The notes below the pieces were generated by a model, which searched no databases, was not told where the DNA came from, and worked only from the letters and a program-made list of their open reading frames with translations. A stretch of 64,000 nt of DNA from Pleomorphomonas sp. JP5 (GTDB taxonomy: Bacteria; Pseudomonadota; Alphaproteobacteria; Rhizobiales; Pleomorphomonadaceae). This document shows, one piece after another, positions 16,958 to 28,835 of the stretch (within the stretch, counting starts at the first letter, position 1; every line of letters begins with the position of its first letter). Where the stretch lies: NCBI RefSeq assembly GCF_023721815.1, contig NZ_JAMDLI010000007.1, positions 248,001-312,000 of the forward strand, in the 5' to 3' direction. The position numbers and the translations under genes were made by a program.

Positions 16958-17413
16958 TCATTCGCGCACCAACCCGCCGAAATAGCGCAACCCGTAGGCG
17001 CGAACGTCGCGCACCCTGATCTCCTCGAAGCCGAAGAAGGCGCGATAGTCGCCGTCGACGATGTCGATGTAGTCGTGACCGTCGAGGCGAAAGCGAAAGC
17101 CGCCGAGGAAGCGACGTTCTCCGTAGAGCGTGGTGAGCGCCGCCTTGATGGTGGCGCCGGCCTCCGCGCCGGTGATCAGGTCGTCGCGCAACACCCGACC
17201 GTGATAGGCCATGGCCCAGACGGGGCGATCGCCCTGCCAGACGACCTCCTGGCCGGAAAAGTCGGTGCCGCCGAAATAGCTGTCGAGATAGCGGAAGTCG
17301 CCGTCGGCAAAGGAGAGATCGTGCGAGCCGGGCCGACAACTGAGGGCCGGTGCGCCATCGCCGGCATAGGTGGCCGCCTTGGCGCGGATGATGAAGTCTT
17401 CGAGGGCGTCCAT
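16958..17413 (-). CDS. DUF5680-like protein
   Basis: 151-aa soluble protein beginning MDALEDFIIRAKAATYAGDG, the opening I associate with the DUF5680 domain, then many aromatic residues (YLDSYFGGTDFSGQEVVWQGD, WAMAYHGRV). ATG 17413 is supported by GGAGG 7 nt upstream; an in-frame extension to 17725 lacks support. DUF5680 often occurs as the C-terminal domain of XRE-type regulators. Here it stands alone, divergent from a small XRE gene 165 bp away, as if the two halves were separate. Function unknown; ligand sensing is one guess. Confidence 0.75.
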   Translation of the reverse strand: MDALEDFIIRAKAATYAGDGAPALSCRPGSHDLSFADGDFRYLDSYFGGTDFSGQEVVWQGDRPVWAMAYHGRVLRDDLITGAEAGATIKAALTTLYGERRFLGGFRFRLDGHDYIDIVDGDYRAFFGFEEIRVRDVRAYGLRYFGGLVRE

Positions 17414-17578
17414 ATGGGGCCTCCGGTTTGCCTGCATCGACCCTAAGGCCACCCACTGTCGTTTCATGGCAGCAGGGGTGGACGCGGCCTTCCGTTGCCG
17501 GCTGGGCTTTTGGCGCGGTGGACAAATCGCCCGGCTTGATGCACTTTCTCCTTCGGGTTGTGAGGATATGAAAGCGGC

Positions 17579-17809
17579 ATGAACGCAGAGACGTTTCGCG
17601 CCTGGCGACAGAGCCAGGGCCTGACGCAGGACGAGGCGGCGCAACACCTCGGCCTCAAGCGAAGAATGATCCAGTACTACGAGCGGGGCGAGCGCGGCGG
17701 ACGGCGGGTGCCGATCCCCAAGCACGTCCGCCTCGCCTGCTGGGCTATCAGCCAGGGCATCCGCGATTTCGACGGCCGGGAGTCGGGCGAGTCGAAGGCG
17801 GCTGGATGA
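17579..17809 (+). CDS. Small XRE-type helix-turn-helix protein
   Basis: 76 aa, almost entirely one Cro/C1-type HTH: FRAWRQSQGLTQDEAAQHLGLKRRMIQYYERGERGGRRVPIPKHVRLAC. A basic GERGGRR insert follows the recognition helix. Divergent from the DUF5680 gene, sharing a 165-bp intergenic region it may control. No other phage-like genes are nearby. Confidence 0.85.
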   Translation: MNAETFRAWRQSQGLTQDEAAQHLGLKRRMIQYYERGERGGRRVPIPKHVRLACWAISQGIRDFDGRESGESKAAG

Positions 17810-17893
17810 TCCAACGCCTCGCGTCAGTGCTGCGCATATTCAGCCTACCGCCCGAGTGCGGTCGCAACTGACATGACTCGTTCGCCTCATCTT

Positions 17894-17991
17894 GCCTGAG
17901 GTCCTGCGCCTTACGCGCAGGATGACAATCAATATATTTGTTTTCATTATATAAAATCGTCATCCTTCGCGTAAGGCGCAGGACCTCGGGC
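17894..17991. repeat. Convergent-gene repeat, copy C
   Basis: Left arm 17894-17926 (GCCTGAGGTCCTGCGCC...) and right arm 17958-17991 are reverse complements with about three mismatches over 33 bp. They flank an AT-rich core containing ATATATTTGTTTTCATTATA. Arm and core match copy A. It lies between the XRE gene and the converging GNAT gene. Confidence 0.85.
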
Positions 17992-18056
17992 AGAAAGAGG
18001 CACGGCGCGGATATCAGGTTCCAAGGCGCCATCTTTTCGGAACTATACCCCGCCAG

Positions 18057-18560
18057 TTACCCGATGCGCAGCGCCATCATGAGGTCGTCGAACTCCCGCC
18101 CTTCGTGGATCAGCGCGCCGGGAACGCGGCCGATCTCGACGAAACCCTTGCGCTCATAGAAGCGAACCGCCGCGCGGTTCTCGGCGGTGACGGCGAGCTC
18201 CAATTGCACGATGCCCATGCCACGCGCTTCCGCGATGACCGCATCGATGAGACCATCGGCCACACCGGTCCCGCGCAGGCTCTTGCGCACATAGACCATG
18301 ACGATGCTGGCGCGGTGGGCCATTCTGCTCGGCCGCTGCCGCGAAAGCCCCGCCAGCCCCACGGGCTCGCCGGCTAGGAAGGCCACGAAAACTGGCTCGC
18401 GCATTCGGTCCCGCCACTCGTCATCGCCGAGGACTGCCCAATCCTCGTAGCTGCTGGCATAGGCCAGGGGCTCTTCGCGCAATGCTTCCAGGCGGATGCG
18501 TCGGAACGCCTCCACATTGTCGGTGCCGATGCGCCGGATCGTCGAGATGCCCGTGTCCAC
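18057..18560 (-). CDS. GNAT-family N-acetyltransferase
   Basis: 167 aa from GTG 18560, chosen because GAGAGGGC lies just upstream; an in-frame ATG at 18701 would overlap the carB promoter. Shows the GNAT fold: IRRIGTDNVEAFRRIRLEALREEP at the start, the acetyl-CoA loop VYVRKSLRGTGVADGLIDAVI, and the C-terminal ELAVTAENRAAVRFYERKGFVEIGRVPGALI. Such proteins acetylate small amines, antibiotics or protein N-termini; substrate unknown. Divergent from carB. Confidence 0.88.
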   Translation of the reverse strand: MDTGISTIRRIGTDNVEAFRRIRLEALREEPLAYASSYEDWAVLGDDEWRDRMREPVFVAFLAGEPVGLAGLSRQRPSRMAHRASIVMVYVRKSLRGTGVADGLIDAVIAEARGMGIVQLELAVTAENRAAVRFYERKGFVEIGRVPGALIHEGREFDDLMMALRIG

Positions 18561-18646
18561 CGCCCTCTCCCCCGTTGCCCGCCCGGCCACACGGGCGCCG
18601 ATCGCAAACCTGCCTAACAAACCCGCCAATTCAAGCCAAGCGGGGT

Positions 18647-18674
18647 TTGCGGCCGCGCGCTTTTCATCTATAAG
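18647..18674 (+). promoter_or_regulatory. Probable carB promoter
   Basis: TTGCGG at 18647-18652 and TATAAG at 18669-18674 with a 16-bp spacer, about 90 bp upstream of carB. The -10 element is good, the -35 moderate. Confidence 0.4.
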
Positions 18675-18763
18675 CCCGGCAACGGTCCGAACGACGATCA
18701 CCCTTCTTGCTGCCCGCCCCGGTCGGTGCCCCGCGCACCGGCCGCGTTTACACGCGAGTGAAG

Positions 18764-22258
<3,495 letters not shown>

Positions 22259-22287
22259 GACGGAATTGGCGTGTCGTCATGCCACCC

Positions 22288-22325
22288 GCCGGGGAGTTGC
22301 AAACTCCTCGTAAAAGCGGTTGTGT
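22288..22325. repeat. Dispersed hairpin repeat (GAGTTGCAAACTC type)
   Basis: GCCGGGGAGTTGCAAACTCC followed by TCGTAAAAGCGGTTGTG, a relative of the hairpin-plus-GCGGATG units at 9661-9700 and 41604-41702. Lies between carB and greA. Confidence 0.6.
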
Positions 22326-22402
22326 AGGGCGACGTGCCCGTATCACAGAGTTGCCGAGGGTTCCGGGAGGAGCTTTACCACGGTGACACAGGAAACATCG
22401 CG

Positions 22403-22436
22403 GCCCGGTGCCCTTGGCGCCGGGCGCTGTGATTTT
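22403..22436 (+). terminator. Strong hairpin plus U-run in the greA leader
   Basis: Ten-bp stem GCCCGGTGCC (22403-22412) / GGCGCCGGGC (22416-22425) with a CTT loop and one G-T pair, then TTTTTT at 22433-22438. It ends about 20 nt before the greA start and 145 nt after carB. It may terminate carB or act as an attenuator within the greA leader. Confidence 0.7.
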
Positions 22437-22455
22437 TTGAAAGGCCTTGAGACCG

Positions 22456-22929
22456 ATGGACAAAGTCCCGATGACCGCCGGCGGACACGCCGCACTGGAG
22501 ACCGAGCTTCAGCGGCGCAAATCCGAAGAGCGGCCTCGCATCATCGCGGCGATCGCCGAAGCGCGCGCCCATGGCGACCTCTCCGAAAACGCCGAATACC
22601 ACGCCGCCAAGGAGCAGCAGAGCCACAACGAGGGCCGCATCTCCGAGCTGGAAGACATGCTGTCGCGCGCCGAGATCATCGACGTCGCCAAGCTCACCGG
22701 CAAGACGGTGAAGTTCGGCGCAACCGTAAAGCTCGTCGACGAAGACACCGAGGAAGAAAAGACCTACCAGATCGTCGGCGACGCCGAAGCCGACGTAAAG
22801 GGCGGCCGCATCTCCATCTCCTCCCCCATCGCCCGCGCCCTGATCGGCAAATCGGTCGGCGACCAGATCGAAGTCGCCGCGCCCGGCGGCGCGAGGGGAT
22901 ATGAGATTCTGGACGTGGTGTTCAGGTAA
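22456..22929 (+). CDS. greA: Transcript cleavage factor GreA
   Basis: 157-aa factor that enters the RNA polymerase secondary channel and stimulates cleavage of backtracked RNA. The N-terminal coiled coil (about 1-75) carries the acidic tip sequence [18 protein letters not shown] with Asp and Glu for the catalytic Mg2+. The C-terminal FKBP-like domain follows ([27 protein letters not shown]). Length is standard. ATG 22456 is used; TTG 22447 is in frame. Next to carB, a pairing often kept in this order. Confidence 0.96.
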   Translation: MDKVPMTAGGHAALETELQRRKSEERPRIIAAIAEARAHGDLSENAEYHAAKEQQSHNEGRISELEDMLSRAEIIDVAKLTGKTVKFGATVKLVDEDTEEEKTYQIVGDAEADVKGGRISISSPIARALIGKSVGDQIEVAAPGGARGYEILDVVFR

Positions 22930-23100
22930 GCGAGAAGAGGCCGAGGTGACGACTTCGGCCTTATCGCCAAGGCATAGGGAAATTACCTTTTCCGTCGGTG
23001 TAAACGCCCCATCGCTTTTTGTGGGGGGATGGCGGTTCGAAAGGGGATCGCTATCAACGCCCTGCATACGCGGCCAGAGTCTGGGTTGGCGGGATCGAGA

Positions 23101-23856
23101 ATGGCTTCGACATCGATTCGATACTTTGCGATCAACGTTGAAAAGAACACCTTTCGACGAGAGAGAATTACGTCTCAATGTCGTCGTTTCGGCATTCCGC
23201 TTGAGATTTTCAAAGCCATCACCCCGGCAACCATCAGTGAGGTTGACAGCGACTATTCTGAAGCGCGGACCCGGCGTCATTGGGGGCGTCCGCTCATGCC
23301 GACCGAGCGAGCTTGCGGCCTGAGCCATCTTTCCCTTTGGCGGCGGCTGTTGGCGGATGACGCATGTGACGCCTATGTGATTTTCGAAGATGATGTAGAG
23401 ATCCAGGCAGATCTTCCGGAAATCATTTCGGAAATTCTGGCGCCGAACGTCGATTTCGTGAAATTTTCCGGACAGCACGCCCGCCCGAAGAAACTTGTAA
23501 AAAACTTGAAAGAAGGTCGCGCCCTGTTCAAGCTGGCCTACGGTCCGCTGGATGCCTCCGCCTACCTCCTGACCAAGCGAGGCGCAAAGGACTTGCTCGC
23601 ATATTGCGTCACCCTACACGGCGCAATTGATGTCCTGATGGATCGATCTTATGACCACGGTGTACCCGTGTTCGCAGTACAGCCTTACCCAGTGCAGTCA
23701 CTCGAGTGCTCCGACCCGGCCAGCCCCCTGTTTACCGATATCGGCGTCAGAACAGCCAAATACGCCGCCGACAACAGCTGGACCGACCGCTGGCACGTGA
23801 GAATAAACCGTTTTGTTTCAAGCACAAAGAAGAGATTGGCTGAGCTGGCCCTGTGA
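23101..23856 (+). CDS. Glycosyltransferase family 25 (LPS-type)
   Basis: 251-aa cytoplasmic glycosyltransferase like LPS galactosyl/glucosyltransferases. Starts MASTSIRYFAINVEKNTFRRERI, the common opening of the family, and has RACGLSHLSLWRRL and the acidic VIFEDDVEI motif for nucleotide-sugar binding. ATG 23101 is preferred over 23029 because the family's N-terminus begins there. The gene has visibly lower GC and less biased codons than carB and greA, suggesting acquisition. First gene of the polysaccharide island. Confidence 0.82.
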   Translation: MASTSIRYFAINVEKNTFRRERITSQCRRFGIPLEIFKAITPATISEVDSDYSEARTRRHWGRPLMPTERACGLSHLSLWRRLLADDACDAYVIFEDDVEIQADLPEIISEILAPNVDFVKFSGQHARPKKLVKNLKEGRALFKLAYGPLDASAYLLTKRGAKDLLAYCVTLHGAIDVLMDRSYDHGVPVFAVQPYPVQSLECSDPASPLFTDIGVRTAKYAADNSWTDRWHVRINRFVSSTKKRLAELAL

Positions 23857-24064
23857 ACGTGCGCGCGCTCAGTGAGCTTGAACGGCGCCTCCTAGCCCCG
23901 TCTCCATAGAGCGGGGCATGACCTGGTTAAACCGAAAACGCGTTGAGTACCGCCGCGAAAGGATGGAAAACGCTTCTCAAACATGGGAAAAGACCCAAAA
24001 GGGAAGAGGTCGCTGTGCGGCTTCAGGGGCACGCACTCGCGAGCGGTTGTAGACAGGTTCGAAA

Positions 24065-24847
24065 ATGAAGGCAGTCATTCTGGCGGGAGGCCTCGGAACG
24101 CGTATTTCCGAGGAAACGACCATACGACCAAAGCCGATGATCGAGATCGGTGGCCGGCCCGTTCTGTGGCACATCATGAAGATGTACTCGGTCCATGGCA
24201 TTCGGGAGTTCGTCATATGCCTTGGTTACAAAGGCTATATGATCAAGGAATACTTCATCAATTACTTCAGGCATGGCGCCGACCTGACTGTCGACACGGC
24301 CAACGGCGACATCCAATACCATCAGAACGTCTCCGAACCCTGGAAGGTCACCCTGGTTGAGACGGGCGAGAACAGCATGACCGGCGGCCGCCTCGGGCGG
24401 GTTCGCGCCTACCTGGAAGGTGAGGAGAACTTCTGCTTCACCTACGGCGACGGTGTTTCCGACGTCGATATCACCGCCAGCATCGCCTTCCACAAGCAGC
24501 ATGGCGCACGGGCGACGATGACCGCCGTGGTGCCCCCAGGTCGCTTCGGAGCCGTCAAACTTGCCGGAGATGTCATCGAGCGCTTCGAGGAAAAGCCGCC
24601 CGGAGATCAAGGGCTGATCAACGGCGGCTTCTTCGTACTTCAGCATGACTGTCTTGACCTGATCAAAGGCGATGACACGATCTGGGAAGGCGCGCCACTG
24701 GAGACGCTGGCGGCCACAGGTCAGCTTCGCGCTTTCCGCCACACCGGCTTCTGGCAACCGATGGACACGCTGCGCGACAAGAACCATCTGGAGAGCCTTT
24801 GGAAAAGCGGCGCTGCGCCTTGGAAGAAATGGAAAGACGCACCGTGA
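24065..24847 (+). CDS. rfbF: Glucose-1-phosphate cytidylyltransferase
   Basis: 260-aa enzyme making CDP-glucose from CTP and glucose-1-phosphate, first step of CDP-deoxysugar synthesis. The nucleotide-binding start MKAVILAGGLGTRISEETTI is present, with KPMIEIGGRPVLWHIMKMYS and FCFTYGDGVSDVDI (metal-binding Asp residues). The length is usual. It leads a six-gene run in which each gene overlaps or nearly touches the next. Confidence 0.95.
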   Translation: MKAVILAGGLGTRISEETTIRPKPMIEIGGRPVLWHIMKMYSVHGIREFVICLGYKGYMIKEYFINYFRHGADLTVDTANGDIQYHQNVSEPWKVTLVETGENSMTGGRLGRVRAYLEGEENFCFTYGDGVSDVDITASIAFHKQHGARATMTAVVPPGRFGAVKLAGDVIERFEEKPPGDQGLINGGFFVLQHDCLDLIKGDDTIWEGAPLETLAATGQLRAFRHTGFWQPMDTLRDKNHLESLWKSGAAPWKKWKDAP

Positions 24848-25917
24848 AGGAACTGCCTCCCGGATCTGTGCCGAGCTCATCATTCTGGAGCGGAAAACGG
24901 GTTTTGCTGACTGGGCAGACGGGCTTCAAGGGCGCTTGGTGCGCCCTGTGGCTAGCCGAACTCGGCGCCGAGGTTACGGCCCTGGCGCTCCCCCCGGAAG
25001 AGGGGCCTTGCCTTTATCGCGAGGCAGGCGTCGATCTTGTCTGCGACAGCCATTTTGCGGATTTGGGTGACGCTGCGTCCGTGACCGAGATTGTCAGGCA
25101 AAGCCAGCCGCAGATTGTGCTGCACATGGCGGCGCAAGCCTTGGTCCGGAGATCGATGCGCGCCCCGGAGACCACATGGCGAACGAACGTCATGGGAACA
25201 CTCAATCTCCTCAACGCGCTGCGCGACCTGCCCGGCCTCGAAGCCGTGTTGGTGGTGACCTCCGACAAGGTCTACGCCAACGATGGCCGCGGCCGTTCCT
25301 TCCGCGAAGCTGACCCGCTGGGTGGCAAGGACCCCTACTCGGCCAGCAAGGCCGCCTGCGATATCCTGGTCCACTCGATGGCCCAAAGCTATTTCCCGTC
25401 CACGCCGGTGGCCACCGTGCGCGGCGGCAACGTGATCGGCGGTGGCGATTTCTCGGAAGACCGGCTGGTGCCGGACTGCGTGCGAGCCGTCGTCTCAGGC
25501 ACCCCGATCGTGCTTCGGCAACCGAAGTCGACAAGGCCGTGGCAACACGTGCTCGACTGCCTGTGCGGCTATCTGCTCTATGCCGAAGCGCTGGCGACAA
25601 GGCACGGGACGCCGAGGACGATGAACATTGGACCGGAAAGCGCCCACGACCTCCCCGTGCTCGCCTTCGCGGAACAGCTTCTGGCCGAGATGGGGCGCCC
25701 GGAGCTTCTTAGCATCAGGGAAGAAACGAGTTCGATCGAGGCAGCCAAGCTCGCCCTCGACCCCAGTCAGGCACGAGAGACGCTCGGCTGGCGCGACCGG
25801 CTGGTAGGCACCGCCGCCATCGACGCCACCGCGCGCTGGTACCAAGCCTGGCATGCTGGCGAGGACATGAACAAGCTGACCCGACAAGAAATCAAAGCCT
25901 ACCAGGGCTTGGAGTGA
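24829..25917 (+). CDS. rfbG: CDP-glucose 4,6-dehydratase
   Basis: 362-aa short-chain dehydrogenase/reductase (NAD+-dependent) forming CDP-4-keto-6-deoxyglucose. Rossmann glycine motif LLTGQTGFKGAW, TSDKVYAN active-site region and the catalytic YSASK are present. ATG 24829 (GGAAG just upstream) overlaps rfbF by 19 bp; GTG 24844, whose TGA-sharing overlap is tighter, is also possible. The product is the branch point for the genes that follow. Confidence 0.94.
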   Translation: MERRTVKELPPGSVPSSSFWSGKRVLLTGQTGFKGAWCALWLAELGAEVTALALPPEEGPCLYREAGVDLVCDSHFADLGDAASVTEIVRQSQPQIVLHMAAQALVRRSMRAPETTWRTNVMGTLNLLNALRDLPGLEAVLVVTSDKVYANDGRGRSFREADPLGGKDPYSASKAACDILVHSMAQSYFPSTPVATVRGGNVIGGGDFSEDRLVPDCVRAVVSGTPIVLRQPKSTRPWQHVLDCLCGYLLYAEALATRHGTPRTMNIGPESAHDLPVLAFAEQLLAEMGRPELLSIREETSSIEAAKLALDPSQARETLGWRDRLVGTAAIDATARWYQAWHAGEDMNKLTRQEIKAYQGLE

Positions 25918-25921
25918 ACTT

Positions 25922-27151
25922 ATGAGCCACCACTGTCGTTTTTGTTCCGCCCCGCTGTCGCTGCCATTGGTCGACCTCGGAACAACACCGCTGGCCAACT
26001 CCAATCTTCGGTCGAGAGACGACATTACTGGCGAGCGTTCGTTTCCGTTGGCCGTCATGGTCTGTGAAAGCTGCTTTCTCGCCCAAACGACGGAAAACGT
26101 GCCGGCCGACGCCATCTTCCACGACGACTACGCCTACTTCAGCAGCTTCTCGCCGAGCTGGGTCGAGCATGCCCGCCGCTACGCAGAAGCCATGATCGGG
26201 CGCTTCTCTCTCGGCAAAGATTCGCTCGTGGTCGAGGTAGCATCCAACGACGGCTATCTGCTTCAGCATTTCGTCGGCGCCGGCATTCCCGTCCTCGGCA
26301 TCGAGCCGGCGGGCAACTGTGCCCGCGAGGCTGAGGAACGCGGCGTTCCTACGCTGATCGACTTCTTCGGTAAAGCAACCGCCGTGCGGGTGGCGAAGGG
26401 AAAGGGCCAGGCCGACCTTGCGGCCGCCAACAACGTTCTCGCTCATGTGCCAGACATTTCCGACTTCATCGCCGGCTTCAAGGCGCTCTTGAAACCGAAG
26501 GGCGTCGTCACCTTCGAATTCCCCCATCTCCTTAATCTGATCGCCCTCACCCAATTCGACACGATCTACCACGAGCACTATTCCTACCTGTCGCTGACGT
26601 CGGTGGAGCGCATCCTCGCCCGGCACGGCCTCGTGGTGTTCGACGTGGAGCAGTTGCCGACCCATGGCGGATCGCTGCGTGTGTTCGCCGGTCACGCCGA
26701 GGCCGGGTGGGGCGAAGAGCCGGGCCTGCTGACGGTGCGGGCTGCGGAGGCAGAGGCGCATCTAGGCGACCCAACAGGCTATCGCGGCTTCACGGCCAAG
26801 GTGGAAAAGGTGCGGGACGATTTCCTCCGCTTTCTCGCCAAGACAAAGACCGAAGGCAAGACGGTGGCCGGCTACGGCGCTGCCGCCAAGGGCAACACCT
26901 TCATGAACTACTGCCGCCTGTCGGAGAGCGACATTGCCTTCGTCGCCGATCGCAACCCGCACAAGCAGGGCCGCCTTCTTCCAGGCGTTCATGCGCCCAT
27001 CGCCGATCCCGACCTGATCGGTCAGACCAAGCCGGACTATGTGCTGATCCTGCCTTGGAACCTCTCCAGCGAAATAGAACAGCAGCTTGGCTTTATCCGT
27101 GACTGGGGCGGCCAGTTCGTGACGGCCATTCCCTCGATCAGGATCTTCTGA
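25922..27151 (+). CDS. NDP-sugar C-methyltransferase (zinc-binding, NovU/TylC3 type)
   Basis: 409-aa SAM-dependent methyltransferase with the three-part layout of sugar C-methyltransferases. The N-terminal zinc finger has C5, C8, C48 and C51. The SAM-binding domain has VEVASNDGYLLQHF near 104-117. The C-terminal domain ends in a Rossmann-like fold (TVAGYGAAAKGNTFMNYC). Such enzymes add a methyl to C3 or C5 of 4-keto-6-deoxy sugars. No 3-dehydrase (RfbH/AscC) gene is nearby, so methylation directly on the CDP-4-keto-6-deoxy sugar, as by NovU, seems more likely than the yersiniose route. Confidence 0.88.
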   Translation: MSHHCRFCSAPLSLPLVDLGTTPLANSNLRSRDDITGERSFPLAVMVCESCFLAQTTENVPADAIFHDDYAYFSSFSPSWVEHARRYAEAMIGRFSLGKDSLVVEVASNDGYLLQHFVGAGIPVLGIEPAGNCAREAEERGVPTLIDFFGKATAVRVAKGKGQADLAAANNVLAHVPDISDFIAGFKALLKPKGVVTFEFPHLLNLIALTQFDTIYHEHYSYLSLTSVERILARHGLVVFDVEQLPTHGGSLRVFAGHAEAGWGEEPGLLTVRAAEAEAHLGDPTGYRGFTAKVEKVRDDFLRFLAKTKTEGKTVAGYGAAAKGNTFMNYCRLSESDIAFVADRNPHKQGRLLPGVHAPIADPDLIGQTKPDYVLILPWNLSSEIEQQLGFIRDWGGQFVTAIPSIRIF

Positions 27152-27160
27152 GAGGCAGCG

Positions 27161-27721
27161 ATGGAACGACGCGCGCCGGAGTTCGGCTTGTCGATCGAAG
27201 GGCCGGTCGTCTTGTTGCCAACCCCTCACCGGGACGAACGCGGCCTGTTTGCCCGCCTCTCCTGCCCACAGGAATTCGCCGAGCTCGGCATCGCCTTCTC
27301 GGCCGCTCAGACCAGTCTGTCCCGCAATCCGGCGCGGCATACGCTGCGTGGCATGCACTACCAGCCCGGCGAATGGGCCGAGGGCAAGATCATCAGGGCG
27401 ACACGCGGCGCCGCTTTCGACGTCGCCGTGGACCTCCGCCCCGAAAGCCCGACCTACCTAGGCTGGTGCGCGACCCGCCTGTCGGCTGAAAGCATGGCCG
27501 CCTTTTTCATCCCACGTGGATTCGCCCACGGCTTCTTGACGCTGGAGCCCGACACCGACATCGTCTACGAAATCGACCGCCCCTTTGAGGCAGGACACGG
27601 CGCCGGACTTCGCTGGAGCGATCCGATGATCGCCATTGACTGGCCGGCGGAACCAGCAGTCATCGGCGAGCGAGACGCCGGATATGTCTTATTCGATGCA
27701 GCACTTTTCCGGGACCGATAG
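27161..27721 (+). CDS. NDP-4-keto-6-deoxysugar 3,5-epimerase (RmlC family)
   Basis: 186-aa cupin epimerase. RmlC landmarks: RDERGLFARLSC, SLSRNPARHTLRGMHYQ with the catalytic His, KIIRATRGAAFDVAVDLRP, and FIPRGFAHGFLTLEPDTDIVYEID. It inverts C3 and/or C5 of a 4-keto intermediate. Placed between the methyltransferase and aminotransferase, it should act on the CDP-linked sugar rather than dTDP-rhamnose; no rmlA, B or D genes are in the window. GAGG precedes the ATG. Confidence 0.9.
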   Translation: MERRAPEFGLSIEGPVVLLPTPHRDERGLFARLSCPQEFAELGIAFSAAQTSLSRNPARHTLRGMHYQPGEWAEGKIIRATRGAAFDVAVDLRPESPTYLGWCATRLSAESMAAFFIPRGFAHGFLTLEPDTDIVYEIDRPFEAGHGAGLRWSDPMIAIDWPAEPAVIGERDAGYVLFDAALFRDR

Positions 27722-27722
27722 A

Positions 27723-28835
27723 ATGTCGACCAAATCGAGAATTCTCTATACGAAGCCATCAATCACAGAGCGCGAAGTTGAATATGCCACCGATGCCGCA
27801 GCGAACGGCTGGGGAGCTCATTGCTACGACTATATCAACCGGTTCGAAGCTGCCTTCCGTTCCCATCTCGGCGTCAAACACGCGATAGCAACATCGAGCT
27901 GCACGGGCGCCCTGCATATGGGTTTGGCGGCGCTGGGCGTCGGCCCCGGAGACGAGGTCATCTTGGCCGACACGAACTGGATCGCCTCCACCGCTCCCAT
28001 CACGTACCTGGGCGCCACGCCTGTTTTCGTCGATGTCGATCCGGTCAGCTGGTGCATAAATCCGGCCAACGCTCGGGCAGCGATCACGCCCCGCACCAAG
28101 GCCATCATTGCCGTGCACATCTACGGCAACCTGTGCAATCTCGACGATCTTATGGATCTCGGCCGGGAGTATGGGATCCCCGTCATTGAAGACGCTGCGG
28201 AAGCCATAGGGTCCGAGTGGCATGGCGCTCGTGCCGGGTCCATCGGGGCGTTTGGAACCTTCTCCTTCCATGGCACCAAGACCGTGACGACCGGCGAAGG
28301 CGGCATGTTTGTCACCAACGACGACGACCTCTATGAGAAGGTGCTCACCCTGTCCAATCACGGGCGTGCCCGTGGACAGACCAAGCAGTTCTGGCCGGAC
28401 AAAGTGGGCTTCAAGTACAAGATGTCGAACATCCAGGCCGCTATCGGCTGCGCCCAGATGGAGCGCATCGATGACCTGATCGCCCGCAAGCGCACCATTT
28501 TTGCTGCTTACCGCCAGCTGCTCGGTGGCATGAATGGCCTCACCCTGAACCCGGAGCCGGAAGGCACGATCAACGGCTATTGGATGCCGACGGCCGTGTT
28601 TGCGTCGAACACTGGTGTGACACGTGAGCGCCTGCAGGAGGCATTTGCCGCTGAAAATATCGACGCGCGCGTCTTCTTCTGGCCGCTGAGCTCGCTTCCA
28701 CCCTTCACAGCCAAGCCGGAAAACACTGTTGCCTATGATTTGCCCGGCCGTGCGATCAACCTTCCGAGCTACCATGACCTGACGGAAGGAGAGATCGAAC
28801 GGGTTTGTGCAGTCCTTAAGGGGATGCAATCGTGA
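27723..28835 (+). CDS. DegT/DnrJ/EryC1-type sugar aminotransferase
   Basis: 370-aa PLP enzyme. The internal aldimine Lys is K186 in SFHGTKTVTTGEGG, and the PLP-ring Asp is D157 in PVIEDAAEA. A true Lys marks an aminotransferase, not the PMP-dependent 3-dehydrase RfbH, which has His there. Closest in motif to perosamine-synthetase types that aminate C4 of 4-keto-6-deoxy sugars. It starts one base after the epimerase stop and overlaps the formyltransferase by 4 bp, so its amino product is probably formylated next. Confidence 0.92.
   Translation: MSTKSRILYTKPSITEREVEYATDAAANGWGAHCYDYINRFEAAFRSHLGVKHAIATSSCTGALHMGLAALGVGPGDEVILADTNWIASTAPITYLGATPVFVDVDPVSWCINPANARAAITPRTKAIIAVHIYGNLCNLDDLMDLGREYGIPVIEDAAEAIGSEWHGARAGSIGAFGTFSFHGTKTVTTGEGGMFVTNDDDLYEKVLTLSNHGRARGQTKQFWPDKVGFKYKMSNIQAAIGCAQMERIDDLIARKRTIFAAYRQLLGGMNGLTLNPEPEGTINGYWMPTAVFASNTGVTRERLQEAFAAENIDARVFFWPLSSLPPFTAKPENTVAYDLPGRAINLPSYHDLTEGEIERVCAVLKGMQS

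Noticed and set aside
25922-28835. Assignment to the CDP-yersiniose or CDP-ascarylose pathway
   Set aside because: No 3-dehydrase or its reductase is present, and the PLP enzyme has a catalytic Lys, so it aminates rather than dehydrates.
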